NCBI GenBank assembly: GCA_025127975.1
Contig: JAHLYQ010000014.1
Span: forward strand, 1-57,979
DNA: 57,979 nucleotides
Direction of reading: 5' to 3'
Source: Synechococcus sp. CS-1331
GTDB taxonomy: Bacteria > Cyanobacteriota > Cyanobacteriia > PCC-6307 > Cyanobiaceae
The translations under genes were made by a program, and so were the position numbers. The notes under the pieces were generated by a model. It was not told where the DNA came from. It searched no databases and saw only the letters and a list, made by a program, of their open reading frames with translations. Shown one piece after another: positions 29,007 to 38,647 of this stretch (positions are counted from its first letter, which is position 1; each line of letters begins with the position of its first letter).

Positions 29007-30161
29007 TTAGCGGGCCCCAATCGGCTGCCAGTCACGCCCGGCCTCACCGGTATAGATCTGAGAGGGCCGGTAGATGCGATTGGCCCCCAGCTGCTCCTTC
29101 CAATGGGCCAGCCAGCCAGCCGTGCGGGCGATGGCGAAGATCGGGGTGAAGAGGTCTGGGGGGATGCCGAGTTTTCGATACACCAGACCCGAGTAGAAAT
29201 CGACGTTCGGATAGATGCCCTTGGGACCAAGCCGCTTGTCAGCGGCAGCCTCCAGGCAGCGGGCCAGGTCGTACATCGGGTCGTGACCGAAGCGGTCGAA
29301 CAGCTCCTCAGCCAGCTTCTGGAGAATGCCGGCGCGGGGATCCTTCACCTTGTATTCCCGGTGGCCGAAGCCCATGATCTTCTGCTTCTCCGCAATGGCT
29401 TGATCCAGCCAGGAGTCCACCCGATCTTCGCTGCCGATTTCGGCCAGCATGGTGAGAACCTCCTCATTGGCTCCGCCGTGGAGCGGGCCCGCCAGGGTGC
29501 CCACGGCCGAGGCCACCACCGCGTAGGGGTCGGTGAGGGTGCTAGCGGTGACGCGGGCGCTGAAGGTGCTGGCGTTGAGGCTGTGCTCGGCGTGCAGGAT
29601 CAGGCAGGCATCGAAGATGCGGGCCGCCAGGGGATCGGGCTCCCGCTCGGTGAGCATGTAGAGGAAGTTGGCCGCGTAGGCCAGGTCGTCGCGAGGCTGG
29701 ATCGGATCCTGGCCTTTGCGGATCAGCTGGAAGGCCGCCACCATCGTGGGGATCTTGGCGATCAACCGCACCACCGCAGAGACGATGTATTCGGGATTGT
29801 CCAGGGCGCGCCTGGAATAGAACAAGCCCAGGGACGCCGCACTGCTCTGCAGGGCGTCCATCGGATGCCCCCCCGAGGGGAAGCACTTCATCATGTCGCG
29901 GATGCGGAAGCTCACCCGCCGGTGCATCTGCACCTCCTGCTCAAACTCCTGCAGCTGCTGGGCGTTGGGCAGCTGGGCCCAGATCAACAGGTAGGCGGTT
30001 TCCAGGAAGGTGCTGCGCGCCGCAAGCTCATCTACCCGGTAGCCCCTATAGGTGAGCACGCCCCGCTGACCGTCGATGTCGCAGATCGACGACTGGGTGG
30101 CAGGCACCCCTTCCAACCCCGGACGAAAGGGGATCTGGGTCTCGGCTCCCGCATCTGTCAT
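29007..30161 (-). CDS. gltA: Citrate synthase
   Basis: This 384-residue citrate synthase makes citrate from oxaloacetate and acetyl-CoA, feeding 2-oxoglutarate and nitrogen assimilation. The active-site His blocks HAEHSLNAST and GPLHGGANEEVL and the catalytic Asp/Arg block GFGHREYKVKDPRA are present. Three in-frame ATGs (30161, 30176, 30191) come from a 15-bp tandem repeat; 30161 is chosen because it gives the normal length. It lies just upstream of ndhA. Confidence 0.95.
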   Translation of the reverse strand: MTDAGAETQIPFRPGLEGVPATQSSICDIDGQRGVLTYRGYRVDELAARSTFLETAYLLIWAQLPNAQQLQEFEQEVQMHRRVSFRIRDMMKCFPSGGHPMDALQSSAASLGLFYSRRALDNPEYIVSAVVRLIAKIPTMVAAFQLIRKGQDPIQPRDDLAYAANFLYMLTEREPDPLAARIFDACLILHAEHSLNASTFSARVTASTLTDPYAVVASAVGTLAGPLHGGANEEVLTMLAEIGSEDRVDSWLDQAIAEKQKIMGFGHREYKVKDPRAGILQKLAEELFDRFGHDPMYDLARCLEAAADKRLGPKGIYPNVDFYSGLVYRKLGIPPDLFTPIFAIARTAGWLAHWKEQLGANRIYRPSQIYTGEAGRDWQPIGAR

Positions 30162-30195
30162 GCCCCCTTCTGTCATGCCCCCTTCTGTCATGCCC
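30157..30195 (-). repeat. 15-bp tandem repeat multiplying the gltA start codon
   Basis: The unit tgtcatgcccccttc occurs twice and part of a third time, putting in-frame ATG codons at 30161, 30176 and 30191. It would encode repeated MTEGG units at the N-terminus if the upstream starts are used. Confidence 0.7.
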
Positions 30196-30222
30196 GCCGC
30201 TGTGGTTGGGGCGAACCTACGG

Positions 30223-30720
30223 CTAAGGCCGCCATTGATGCCGTAGCCGCAGCAACCGAGGACCAATCAGGGCCTCCAGGCTGGCAGCGGCGGGTCCGAG
30301 GCGAATCAGGACGATGCCGGCCTTGCGCAGCGTGATCGCACCGGCCGGCAAACCCAGCAGAGTCGAGGCCAGCTCGCCGAGGTCGGGCTCGTGGCCCACC
30401 AGGCCCAGCCGCTGCCAGTTGCCGGCCTGGAGCAGCGGCCGCGGGTCTCCCCCTGGGGCCAGGCTGGCCTCGATCGCAAATCCACTGGCCAGCCCGGCCG
30501 CCACGCCGAGCTCGGCGGTCTGCACCGCCCGCCGCAGGGGGCTGCTCAGCAGGGGGTCACAGCAGAGCTGCAGCCTCTGTAGCTCTTGGGCCACCGCGGC
30601 CGTGCGGCGGCTTCCCTCGGCGGTGAGGGCCCGCTCCGCATCGGGGCGATCCGGATGGCGCTCCTCAGCAATGCCATGGCGCCAGAGCAGCAGTTCGCGA
30701 TCAGCCAAGGGATTCGTCAA
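30223..30720 (-). CDS. sixA: Phosphohistidine phosphatase SixA
   Basis: This 165-residue histidine-phosphatase-fold protein has the catalytic LLWRHGIAEERHPDRPD block (RHG) and the second His in LVGHEPDLGELAS. SixA removes phosphate from phosphohistidine in relay proteins. The ATG overlaps the stop of the DUF3352 gene by 4 bases, so the two are coupled. Confidence 0.9.
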   Translation of the reverse strand: MTNPLADRELLLWRHGIAEERHPDRPDAERALTAEGSRRTAAVAQELQRLQLCCDPLLSSPLRRAVQTAELGVAAGLASGFAIEASLAPGGDPRPLLQAGNWQRLGLVGHEPDLGELASTLLGLPAGAITLRKAGIVLIRLGPAAASLEALIGPRLLRLRHQWRP

Positions 30721-32354
30721 CCAAAACCCACCCTGGCGCTGAGATGCACGCTGTTGCTATTGCTGTCGCTGTTGCTATCCCCGTCGCCAGGCTCCAGGCT
30801 GAGGCTGAGCCCCTGCACCGCCGGCGCCAGCGGTCTCCCAGCAAGACCCGAAAGCAGTTGCCAGGTGCTCCAACGCTGCAACAGGGCCTGGGCCGGCCCT
30901 GCCGCCATCGCCCACTGCAGGGAAGCCTGGGGCTGGTCGAGGGCGGCGAGCTGGGCCAGGCGCAGCCGGGGGGTCTGACGGGATTCGCGCTGCTCCTGCA
31001 ACACCGCCAGGTTTTGGCCCCACCAGGCCAGCTGGCCCTGGCTGGCCCTGGCCCCCGCCAGGCTGGCCTGGAGCACGGCGCCCTCCTCCCGGCCGATCCG
31101 GCGCCCAGCCGGGGGCGCCTCCAGCCGGGTCCAGACCATGACGCTGGCGTCTCCCTCCACGGGCAGGGGGGCGGCGGTCAGGCCCTGGGCAGCGAGGCCC
31201 TGTTCAAGGCTGGCGGGATCGGGCTGATCCACCGCAGTGCCCAGCAACCAGCCCTGGCTGCCGGCGCTCCATAGCAAGGGGCCAGGATCGGCCGCCGCCA
31301 CCAGGGCCGGCAACAAACCCTCACCGCCACCCTCACCCACCCGGAGCACGGCCGCCAGCAAGGGTTGCCAGAGCTCAGGCCAAAGGGAGGGTTGCTGCAC
31401 CAGGGCCAGGCTGTCGGACTGGCCCTGCAGGGCCGCCAGCAGGGCCAGGCCGCCGTCCCCGGCAGCAGCGGTCGGAGCTGGGGGCAGGCCAGTGGCGCCG
31501 GGTGCCAGGCGCAGCAAAGCTTCCAGCGCCAGGGAACGGCCGTCGGGTCTCAGGCTGGCCACGAGCTCCTGCACCGCGCCTGCACCGGTGAGCTGGGCAG
31601 GGATGCCCAGCCAGGACCCCAGGACTTCAGCTTGGGCAGTGAGCAGCACAGCCCCCTTGCCCAGGCGCCCCAGGGCCTGCTGGAAGGAGGGACTGGCCGC
31701 CTGATTGAGCTCATCGATCTGGGAGACGTCGAGGGCCTGCTCGAGCACGCCGCGACCGGAGGCAATCAGCACCAGATCGTCGTTGACCAGGGCAGTGGCT
31801 ATCGGCACCGGCGTAGTGCCCACCAGGGCGCCACGGCCACTGATCAGCCCCATGCCTCGGTAGCTGCTGATCTGCAGGTCGGTGCCGGCCAGGCTGCGGG
31901 TCTGCCAGAAGCGCTGCAGGAAACGGCGGGCCCCATCGGCATCGCGGCTGCGCAGGGACAGGAGCCAGCCGTCGGCGGCTCCCCCTGGCTCGTTGGCCAG
32001 CAGGGCCAGGCCCAGTTCAGGGCCGAGCCAGGAGGCCAGCTCGGCGGGATAGTCCAGGCCCGCCGCCGCGAAGGCGCCATCCCGCAACCCGGCTACGGCA
32101 TCGGCCGCCTGGCGGCGCTGCCGGCCCGGGGCAACGGCCCGGGCATAGCCCTCGGGCCGTTGCCCATCGGTGAGCAGATAGAGACTGAGGGGTGCCTGGC
32201 GGGGCACAAAGCGGGCCGCCCGAGGCGATACCAAGGGCTGGTGCTGCAACTGCAGCGGAGAGCGCTGCAGCACCAGCCACCAACCAGCTGCCGCCAGGCT
32301 CAGCAACAGCAGCACCGCCGCCAGCACGAACGCCAGAAACGGGCGGGCCTTCAT
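30717..32354 (-). CDS. DUF3352 domain protein, membrane-anchored
   Basis: This 545-residue protein starts MKARPFLAFVLAAVLLLLSL, an N-terminal membrane anchor or signal. A long extracytoplasmic region follows with the DUF3352 pattern: FVPRQAPLSLYLLTDG, LGPELGLALLANEP, and a lipoprotein-like beta-rich body. Function is unknown; it is common in cyanobacteria. The frame is open further upstream, but the start at 32354 places the hydrophobic segment at the N-terminus. It is divergent from the rhodanese gene. Confidence 0.82.
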   Translation of the reverse strand: MKARPFLAFVLAAVLLLLSLAAAGWWLVLQRSPLQLQHQPLVSPRAARFVPRQAPLSLYLLTDGQRPEGYARAVAPGRQRRQAADAVAGLRDGAFAAAGLDYPAELASWLGPELGLALLANEPGGAADGWLLSLRSRDADGARRFLQRFWQTRSLAGTDLQISSYRGMGLISGRGALVGTTPVPIATALVNDDLVLIASGRGVLEQALDVSQIDELNQAASPSFQQALGRLGKGAVLLTAQAEVLGSWLGIPAQLTGAGAVQELVASLRPDGRSLALEALLRLAPGATGLPPAPTAAAGDGGLALLAALQGQSDSLALVQQPSLWPELWQPLLAAVLRVGEGGGEGLLPALVAAADPGPLLWSAGSQGWLLGTAVDQPDPASLEQGLAAQGLTAAPLPVEGDASVMVWTRLEAPPAGRRIGREEGAVLQASLAGARASQGQLAWWGQNLAVLQEQRESRQTPRLRLAQLAALDQPQASLQWAMAAGPAQALLQRWSTWQLLSGLAGRPLAPAVQGLSLSLEPGDGDSNSDSNSNSVHLSARVGFG

Positions 32355-32408
32355 GCGTCCCACGCAGGATGGGCCCATCTTGACCCCAAGCCCCGCCTTC
32401 TGCCCGCC

Positions 32409-32762
32409 ATGGAAAGTTCTGAGACCCCCAAAACCGTGCGAGCCCGCGAGCTGCAGCTGCGGCTGGAGCAGGGCGAGGCGATCCAGTTGGTGGATGTGCG
32501 CGAAGACGCCGAGCTGGAGCTGGCCAGGCTGGCCCATCCCGTGCTGCACCTGCCGCTGAGCCGCTCAGCTGAATGGGTCGACCGCCTGGGCGAGCTGCTC
32601 AGCCACGACCGCCCCATCGTCGTGCTGTGCCATGCGGGGGTACGCAGCTGGCAGCTGGGCTGCTGGCTGATCCAGGCCCAGGGCTATGGGGCGGTGTGGA
32701 ACCTCCAGGGGGGCATCGATTCCTGGAGCCTGGAGGTGGATTCCAGCGTGCCTCGCTACTGA
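32409..32762 (+). CDS. Rhodanese-like domain protein
   Basis: This 117-residue single-domain rhodanese has VDVREDAELELARL at the N-terminal part and the active-site loop VVLCHAGVRSWQLG with the catalytic Cys. It could carry persulfide sulfur or act in signalling; the substrate is unknown. It is separated from hrcA by about 50 bases on the same strand. Confidence 0.9.
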   Translation: MESSETPKTVRARELQLRLEQGEAIQLVDVREDAELELARLAHPVLHLPLSRSAEWVDRLGELLSHDRPIVVLCHAGVRSWQLGCWLIQAQGYGAVWNLQGGIDSWSLEVDSSVPRY

Positions 32763-32810
32763 ATCCAGCCCCCATCTGCCTACGATCAGCCAACTCCCTG
32801 CAGCGGCCGC

Positions 32811-33800
32811 TTGCAGTCTCCGTCCCCCCGCCCCTTGCCTCTTAGGCAGCAGGAGGTGCTCCAACTTGCCGTGCGTCACTACGTGGACACGATGGAGCCG
32901 GTGGGCAGCCAGACCCTGGTGCGCCGCTTCGGCCTGGGGGCGAGCCCGGCGACGGTGCGCTCGGCCATGGGGGCTCTGGAGCAGCGGGGGCTGCTCACCC
33001 AGCCCCACCCCTCGGCGGGCCGAATCCCCAGCCAGCAGGGCTACCGCACCTACGTAAATCAGCTGCTGCCCGCCCCGGGAGCCGCGGCCCTGCAACTGGA
33101 GCGGGAGCTCACCGGGCTCAGCCTGCAGTGGGCAGCCCTCGACGACCTGCTGCTGCACCTGAGCCGGCGCCTGGCCGATCTCACCGGCCTGCTCAGCCTG
33201 ATCACCAGACCCCAGCGCAAGCAATCCCAGCTTCAGGCCCTGCGGCTGGTGGCCAGCGGCGAACGCCTGCTGGTGTTTCTGGTGGAGGGGGGGGCAACCG
33301 CCACCAGCCTCAACCTGCGGCTGCCCGCCCAGGCCGAAGCCGAGCTGGCCCCCCTGGAGCGGTGGGTGAGTACCCAGCTGCAGGAAGGGCCGATTGACTG
33401 GGCAACCCTGCCCTCCCAGTTGAACAGCAGTGGTGCTGCCCTGCGCCAGGCCCTGGCCAGCCATGGCCAATCCCGCCAGCTGGAGGGGGAGGGGGCCCTG
33501 ACCATGGGTCTGGCCGGCCTGCTGGCCCAGCCGGAATTCAGCCAGACCCTGAGCCTGCGCCCCCTGGTGGAACTGGTGGAGGACGCCCCCCACCAGCTCC
33601 TGCCCCAGCCAGGCATCTGGATCGGCGCGGAACATCCCCACCGGGCCCTACACCAGTGCGCCGTGGTGCAGGCCGATTACCGCAGCGGCGATGGCGGCAT
33701 CGGCCAGGTGGCCCTGGTGGGCCCCATGCGCATGGCCTACGCCACCGCCCTGGCCGCCGTGAGCTCGGTGGCCCAGGTGCTGGAGCGGCTGTTGGGGTGA
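32811..33800 (+). CDS. hrcA: Heat-inducible transcription repressor HrcA
   Basis: This 329-residue repressor has a winged helix-turn-helix (RQQEVLQLAVRHYVDTMEPV, then GASPATVRSAMGALEQRGLL and HPSAGRIPSQQGYRTYV) and a C-terminal GAF-like domain ending in GPMRMAYATALAAVSSVAQV. HrcA represses groESL and related genes by binding CIRCE. No CIRCE element was seen next to it and neither grpE nor dnaK is adjacent. A TTG start at 32811 is proposed. Confidence 0.93.
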   Translation: MQSPSPRPLPLRQQEVLQLAVRHYVDTMEPVGSQTLVRRFGLGASPATVRSAMGALEQRGLLTQPHPSAGRIPSQQGYRTYVNQLLPAPGAAALQLERELTGLSLQWAALDDLLLHLSRRLADLTGLLSLITRPQRKQSQLQALRLVASGERLLVFLVEGGATATSLNLRLPAQAEAELAPLERWVSTQLQEGPIDWATLPSQLNSSGAALRQALASHGQSRQLEGEGALTMGLAGLLAQPEFSQTLSLRPLVELVEDAPHQLLPQPGIWIGAEHPHRALHQCAVVQADYRSGDGGIGQVALVGPMRMAYATALAAVSSVAQVLERLLG

Positions 33801-33855
33801 AAGCTCCGTGGACTGATCACAAGCCGCCTGCCCGTCAAGCAACACAACGACAGCA

Positions 33856-34398
33856 CTAACCAGGCACGGAGGGAATCAGCCCGGCCGCTTCCAGCTCAGG
33901 GATGAAGCCGAAAGCGGTGGGATCGCTGAGGCGGTCGGGGAAGAGCACCCCATCGAGGTGGTCACACTCGTGCTGCACCACCCGGGCATGGAACCCCTCC
34001 ACGCAACGATCCACAGGCTGTCCATCGCCATCGATCCCCTGGTAGCGCAACCGCTGCCAACGGGACACCTGCCCCCGCAGCCCCGGCACACTCAGGCACC
34101 CCTCCCAGGCCCCATCGCGCTCCGGTCCCAAAGGGGTGAGCACGGGGTTGATCAACAGGGTGCGGGGAAGCAGTGGGGCATCGGGGTAGCGGGGGTTGGG
34201 CCCCCCACCACCAAACAGAACCACCCGCAGCGGCACGCCGATCTGGGGAGCGGCCAGGCCGGCGCCGCTGCAGGCCGCCACCGTGTCGTCCAGATCAGTG
34301 ATCAGTTGCCTCAAAGCGGGATCAGCCACATCGATCACGGGCTGGGCGGGCTGGCGCAATCGGGGATCACCCAAACGCAGAACGGTGCGTACCGCCAT
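33856..34398 (-). CDS. def: Peptide deformylase
   Basis: This 180-residue metalloenzyme removes the N-formyl group from new proteins. All three motifs are present: GAGLAAPQIG, EGCLSVPG and the metal-binding HECDHLDG. ATG at 34398 (MAVRTVLRLGDPRLR) is chosen because the family begins this way, although the frame is open further up. It is convergent with hrcA. Confidence 0.95.
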   Translation of the reverse strand: MAVRTVLRLGDPRLRQPAQPVIDVADPALRQLITDLDDTVAACSGAGLAAPQIGVPLRVVLFGGGGPNPRYPDAPLLPRTLLINPVLTPLGPERDGAWEGCLSVPGLRGQVSRWQRLRYQGIDGDGQPVDRCVEGFHARVVQHECDHLDGVLFPDRLSDPTAFGFIPELEAAGLIPSVPG

Positions 34399-34433
34399 CG
34401 ACACCAGTCTGTTAGTGCCATGCAAGCATCGCC

Positions 34434-35219
34434 TCAAGGCCCAAACAACGCGCGGATCTCCGGTGCGGGCCGATCTAGAGCAGAAGCCAGCGCGGCGAGA
34501 CCCGGGCGATCGGCTGCAGCCAGCGGATTGATGCGGGCACACACAGCCTTAGCCTGGGGGCCAAGCGCCTCCAGCTGGCGGGGGAAGCGGCGGTAGTAGG
34601 TGAGATCGACCCCGAGGCGCCCTGCCAGTGCGGCGGTCTTAGGGGGATCTGAACCAGCATGGGCCTGCAGCAGCAGCTCGCGCGCGTACTGGCCCATGGC
34701 CCAGCAGTCGAGGGGCGTGAACTGGCCAGGCGGATGCTCGAGCCGCTCATTGGTGCTGAACACCATCAGCCGCTGGCCGGCCGTGAAAGCCAGCGCCCCC
34801 TGAGCCATCAAGGAGCGCAGGCTGTCGAGCACCACCATCTCGCCGCCGGTATGGGCCCCGCCTGCGGTGGCGAAAGCCGTGGCGCGCACCCCCTGCAGCG
34901 ACACTTCCCCGCCCAGCTCAAACAACCGGCGCAAGGGCGCGGCCGAGCCCTGGCTCCAGGTGGAGCCCCCCACCACCAGCACCCGGGGCGGGCCCGCCAG
35001 CAGGGCGGCGACCTCAGGCCGCCCTGCCTGCATTGGCAAAGCCCTGAAGCCGATCCGCAGCGGCAGCTGGTGCTCCCGGGCGATGCGGTGCAACTCCAGG
35101 GCAATCCCCAGGCCTGCTCTGGTGGCATCGAAGCGGCCTGTGTAGGGGGAAGGTGCTGCCAGCACGAAGCGCACCTCCGGCGGCGGAGCAGGGGCTGGCA
35201 TGGGCGAGAGGGTCGGCAT
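34434..35219 (-). CDS. Flavodoxin-fold NAD(P)H-dependent oxidoreductase-like protein
   Basis: This 261-residue protein resembles WrbA/NQO-type flavoproteins in the middle: VLVVGGSTWSQGSAAPLRRL and AFATAGGAHTGGEMVVLDSL correspond to the flavin-contact loops. The classical N-terminal FMN loop is less clear. A C-terminal helical extension of about 80 residues is unlike the short flavodoxins. It starts 45 bases after the GlnT-like gene on the same strand and may work with it. Function is inferred weakly. Confidence 0.6.
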   Translation of the reverse strand: MPTLSPMPAPAPPPEVRFVLAAPSPYTGRFDATRAGLGIALELHRIAREHQLPLRIGFRALPMQAGRPEVAALLAGPPRVLVVGGSTWSQGSAAPLRRLFELGGEVSLQGVRATAFATAGGAHTGGEMVVLDSLRSLMAQGALAFTAGQRLMVFSTNERLEHPPGQFTPLDCWAMGQYARELLLQAHAGSDPPKTAALAGRLGVDLTYYRRFPRQLEALGPQAKAVCARINPLAAADRPGLAALASALDRPAPEIRALFGP

Positions 35220-35264
35220 GGGGGCAGGGCCGGGAAAGTCGAAAAACAGAGGAACCAGGCTGGC

Positions 35265-36523
35265 TCAAGCCAACCCGCCCACCAGTGGCCACAAGGCGTC
35301 CGCCGCGGCCAGCTCAGCTTCGCTGAGGCCTGCGCCAGGCTGGCGGGCAACCGCACCGCCACACCGACCGGCAAACGGGCTGGATCGCCGCTTACCGGCG
35401 GCGGCAGGGGCCTGGCCTGCTCCAGCCCCGCCAGCGCCAACCCCTGCACGGCCGCCAGCAGCAGGTAGGGATTGGCCGCCAGATCCACCACCTTGAGTTC
35501 CAGGTGGGCGGCGGCCCCATCGGCAGCGGTGGGGATCAGGCGCAGGGCCGCCTCCCGGTTCTCGATGCCCCAAACCTGGAACGGCGCCGACCAGGACCCC
35601 GGAGCCAGGCGCCGGTAGGAGATCTCCAGGGGACAGGCCAGGGCCAGCAGGGCCGGCAGCTCCTCCAGCAGGGCCGCCAGCACGGCGACACCCGCGTCGG
35701 TAAGGCCACCGGGGCCGGCGCCGCCCTGGAGCAGGGGCTGGCCATCGCGCTGCAGGCTCAGGTGCAGATGGCCCCCATTGCCCACCAGCTCCAGGCTGGG
35801 TTTTGGACTAAAACTGCAGCGCCAGCCGGAGTGCCAACCGAAGCGGCGCGTCACCCGCTGAATCACCAGCCGGGCGTGCACCAGCCGGTCGGCCGCCTCC
35901 AGGGGCGTACCCGGAGCGAGCGACAGCTCAAACTGCCCGGCCCCATATTCAGGGTGGAACTGCAGCCAGGGAATGCCGGCGGCCTCCAGGCCATCGAGCA
36001 GGGCCGTGGCGTAATCCAGCCCCTCCACCAGCCGATCGGCGCCGTAGGGACCGCCGGGCATGGCCGGTTTGGGGTCGGCATCGGGGCGATGGCTGGCCAC
36101 CAGCCACTCCAGTTCGAAGCCGGCCCGTAGCTCCACGCCGGCCTGGTGAAGCTGCTCCTGCTGCAGACGGCAGCGGTGGCGCTGATCGCCCACATAGGGC
36201 TCGCCGGAGCGCTCGAAGCGTTCCCCCGGCGCCCAGGCCCAGCCGCTGCTGGGCTCAAGCAGCGCCAGGGCAGCGGCAGCGGCCCGCAGACGCAGGTCGC
36301 CGTCCGGCTTGGCCAGGCGATGGGCCGGATCGATGGCGCCATCGGCGCGGAAAGCATCCGAGACCGGCGAAAAACCGACCCCCACGGCAGCCGCCGCATC
36401 AAAAGCCGCCAGGGGCACCACCTTCACCAGCGGCGCGCCGGCATGGTTCACCCAGGTGATCGCCACCCAGCGGATGCCCTGATCGGCGAGGGCGGCGAGC
36501 TGCGGGGACAAGGGATTAGGCAC
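35265..36523 (-). CDS. GlnT-like (type III) glutamine synthetase family, apparent frameshift near the 3' end
   Basis: The N-terminus (IRWVAITWVNHAGAPLVKVV and AVGVGFSPVSDAF) matches the GlnT-like group rather than GlnA. Active-site blocks are intact: GFELEW, HPEYGAGQFELSL, GNGGHLHLSL, ENREAALRLIP and a C-terminal ANPYLLLAAVQG. The main frame passes the expected end and would stay open to 34808, through the next gene. A one-base shift near 35328 restores a normal C-terminus (LSEAELAAADALWPLVGGLA, stop at 35265). One base appears missing in a C run: either a sequencing error or a real mutation. Substrate may be an amine other than ammonia. Confidence 0.75.
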
Positions 36524-36566
36524 GGGCAGGCCGCTGCACTGCGGCCATGATTGCCCCGGCCGGGGC

Positions 36567-37838
36567 TCACCCCCCCATCTGGTCGCCCAGCTTCTCGGCC
36601 ACGGTGTTCACGTCCTTGTCGCCGCGGCCTGAGAGGTTGAGCACCACCTCGGTGCCGGGGGCCAGGCTGGGGCAGAGCTTCTCCAGCCAGGCGAAGGCAT
36701 GGGCCGTTTCCAGGGCCGGGATGATGCCCTCGAGGCGACACAGAAGCTGCAGGGCATCCAGCGCCTCGGTGTCGGTCACGGCGCCGTATTCGGCCCGGCC
36801 GATGGTTTTGAGGTAGCTGTGCTCGGGGCCGACACCGGGGTAATCGAGGCCGGCGCTGATCGAATGGGCCTCCCGCACCTGGCCCTCGTCGTCCTGCAGC
36901 AGCAGGCTCATGGCGCCGTGCAGCACCCCAACTCGGCCCTCGGTGATCGTGGCGGCATGGCGGCCGCTGGCCACCCCATCACCGGCGGCTTCCACACCGA
37001 TCAGCCGCACGGAGGTGTCCTGCACGAAGGGATGGAACAGGCCCATGGCATTGGAGCCGCCGCCCACACAGGCCACCAGCACGTCTGGATTGCGGCCGAA
37101 GGCCTCGTGGCACTGGCGCTTTGTTTCCTCGCCGATCACGGCGTGGAAATCGCGCACCAACATCGGGTAGGGATGGGGACCCGCCACCGAACCAAGGATG
37201 TAGTGGGTGCTCTCCACGTTGGTCACCCAGTCGCGGATCGCCTCGCTGGTGGCGTCCTTGAGGGTGGCGGTGCCGGCGGTGACGGGGCACACCGTTGCCC
37301 CCAGCAGGCGCATGCGGAATACGTTCAGGGCCTGGCGGCGCATGTCCTCGGCGCCCATGTAGACGACGCACTCCAGCCCAAAGCGGGCGCAGACGGTGGC
37401 GGTGGCCACGCCGTGCTGACCGGCACCGGTTTCGGCAATGATCCGCTTTTTACCCATGCGCAGGGCCAGCAGCGCCTGCCCCAGGGCGTTGTTGATCTTG
37501 TGGGCGCCGGTGTGGTTGAGGTCTTCGCGCTTCAGCCAGATGCGCGGGCCGCCCTCGGGCCGGCGGTAGTGCTCGCTGAGCCGCTCGGCCTCATAGAGGG
37601 GATTCGGCCGCCCCACATAGGTGCGCAGCAGGTGGTTGAGCCGGTCGGTGAAGGACGGATCGGCCCAGGCCTCAGCCGCCGCCTGCTCCAGTTCCGCCAG
37701 GGCGGGAATCAGGGTTTCGGGCACGTACTGGCCCCCGAATTGGCCGTAGCGGCCCAGGCTGTTTGGGCGTGCATCCAGGGCCAAATAGGCCGGATTGGGG
37801 CTGCCGGCGGCGTGCAAGGGGGGAACGGTGCTGGTCAC
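36567..37838 (-). CDS. trpB: Tryptophan synthase beta subunit
   Basis: This 423-residue PLP enzyme condenses indole with serine. The PLP Lys lies in [15 protein letters not shown] and the phosphate-binding loop is [26 protein letters not shown] is the usual N-terminal block. It is divergent from dgkA. In related cyanobacteria trpB usually neighbours sui1, which here lies about 1.9 kb away beyond dgkA and toxin-antitoxin genes. Confidence 0.97.
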   Translation of the reverse strand: MTSTVPPLHAAGSPNPAYLALDARPNSLGRYGQFGGQYVPETLIPALAELEQAAAEAWADPSFTDRLNHLLRTYVGRPNPLYEAERLSEHYRRPEGGPRIWLKREDLNHTGAHKINNALGQALLALRMGKKRIIAETGAGQHGVATATVCARFGLECVVYMGAEDMRRQALNVFRMRLLGATVCPVTAGTATLKDATSEAIRDWVTNVESTHYILGSVAGPHPYPMLVRDFHAVIGEETKRQCHEAFGRNPDVLVACVGGGSNAMGLFHPFVQDTSVRLIGVEAAGDGVASGRHAATITEGRVGVLHGAMSLLLQDDEGQVREAHSISAGLDYPGVGPEHSYLKTIGRAEYGAVTDTEALDALQLLCRLEGIIPALETAHAFAWLEKLCPSLAPGTEVVLNLSGRGDKDVNTVAEKLGDQMGG

Positions 37839-37946
37839 CGGCGGCGGAGCGAGATCACTGCAGCGTAAGAAGGGGCCATGGCCAAGGGCGCAAAGAGGTG
37901 AGAGAGATCACGGGCCTGCCCAAGCTGGCGGGTGGATGATGGGCTG

Positions 37947-38321
37947 ATGCCAACCACCACCCCCAGGCCCTACGACCCGCTGCGCAAAATGCGTGTGATC
38001 TGGCACGGCCTGAGCCTGGCCATGCGCGACAAGGCCGTGGCCTACAAGGTGGTGCTGGCAGCGGGGCTCCTGGCGATCGCCTTTGCCCAGCGGGCCTGGC
38101 TGGATTTCGGTCTGGTGCTGGTGACCACGGCGCTGGTGCTGGCAGCCGAACTGCTCAACACGGCCATCGAGGAGCTGTGCGACTACGTGCAGCCAGAACG
38201 AGCACCCCAGATCGGAGCCACAAAGGACATCGCCGCCGCCGCCGTGAGCGTGTGCATGGGGGCCTGGGTGATCGTGATGCTGATCGAGGGCTGGCGCCTG
38301 CTGCTGGCTAGGGAAAGCTGA
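37947..38321 (+). CDS. dgkA: Diacylglycerol kinase, DgkA type
   Basis: This is a roughly 124-residue small membrane kinase. Three hydrophobic helices and the signature ELLNTAIEELCDYVQPE are visible, followed by AKD-type GATKDIAAAAVSVCMGAWVI. It phosphorylates diacylglycerol or undecaprenol. The ATG at 37947 is preferred over a GTG at 37932. Confidence 0.92.
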   Translation: MPTTTPRPYDPLRKMRVIWHGLSLAMRDKAVAYKVVLAAGLLAIAFAQRAWLDFGLVLVTTALVLAAELLNTAIEELCDYVQPERAPQIGATKDIAAAAVSVCMGAWVIVMLIEGWRLLLARES

Positions 38322-38647
38322 GCGCCATCTTTAGGGCAATCACGATCATCCTGGCCCCGACTGGTCAGGCGGGCTGGGCTCTCGGGCGTATGCCGTCAGT
38401 TGCGTCTGCCTCCCGACTGCGATGTAGATCCGGCGTTGGTCAGCGAGGCCCGAGGGCGTGAGCTTTGGCATCGCACCGTCCCCGCCAACCCCTACAGAGC
38501 GGCGCACTTAGGTAAAAGTAAAGGTCAAGGGATTGGAGCGAAATCTCGCAGCACTTTCACCACACAAGCATTGGCGCCAAGCCCCCAAACCAGCGAACAC
38601 CAGAACGGTTCCATAATGGTTGGACTGCGGTGCGTTCACTTGCTGCC
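38322..38647. other. 326-base gap between dgkA and a toxin-antitoxin module
   Basis: No convincing gene is seen here. The region is less GC-rich than its surroundings and contains the perfect palindrome TTGGCGCCAA (38571-38580). The stretch just before 38648 probably holds the promoter of the antitoxin. A plus-strand frame is open from 38400 but does not resemble a known protein. Confidence 0.4.

Noticed and set aside
35300..35345. Programmed -1 ribosomal frameshift in the GlnT-like gene
   Set aside because: No X-XXY-YYZ slippery heptamer is seen at the shift point (context caggcctcagc). A missing base is simpler.
34808..36523. A 571-residue fusion of glutamine synthetase with another domain
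   Set aside because: The residues past the shift are Cys/Trp/Pro-rich and read the neighbouring flavodoxin-like gene in a wrong frame. They are not a domain.
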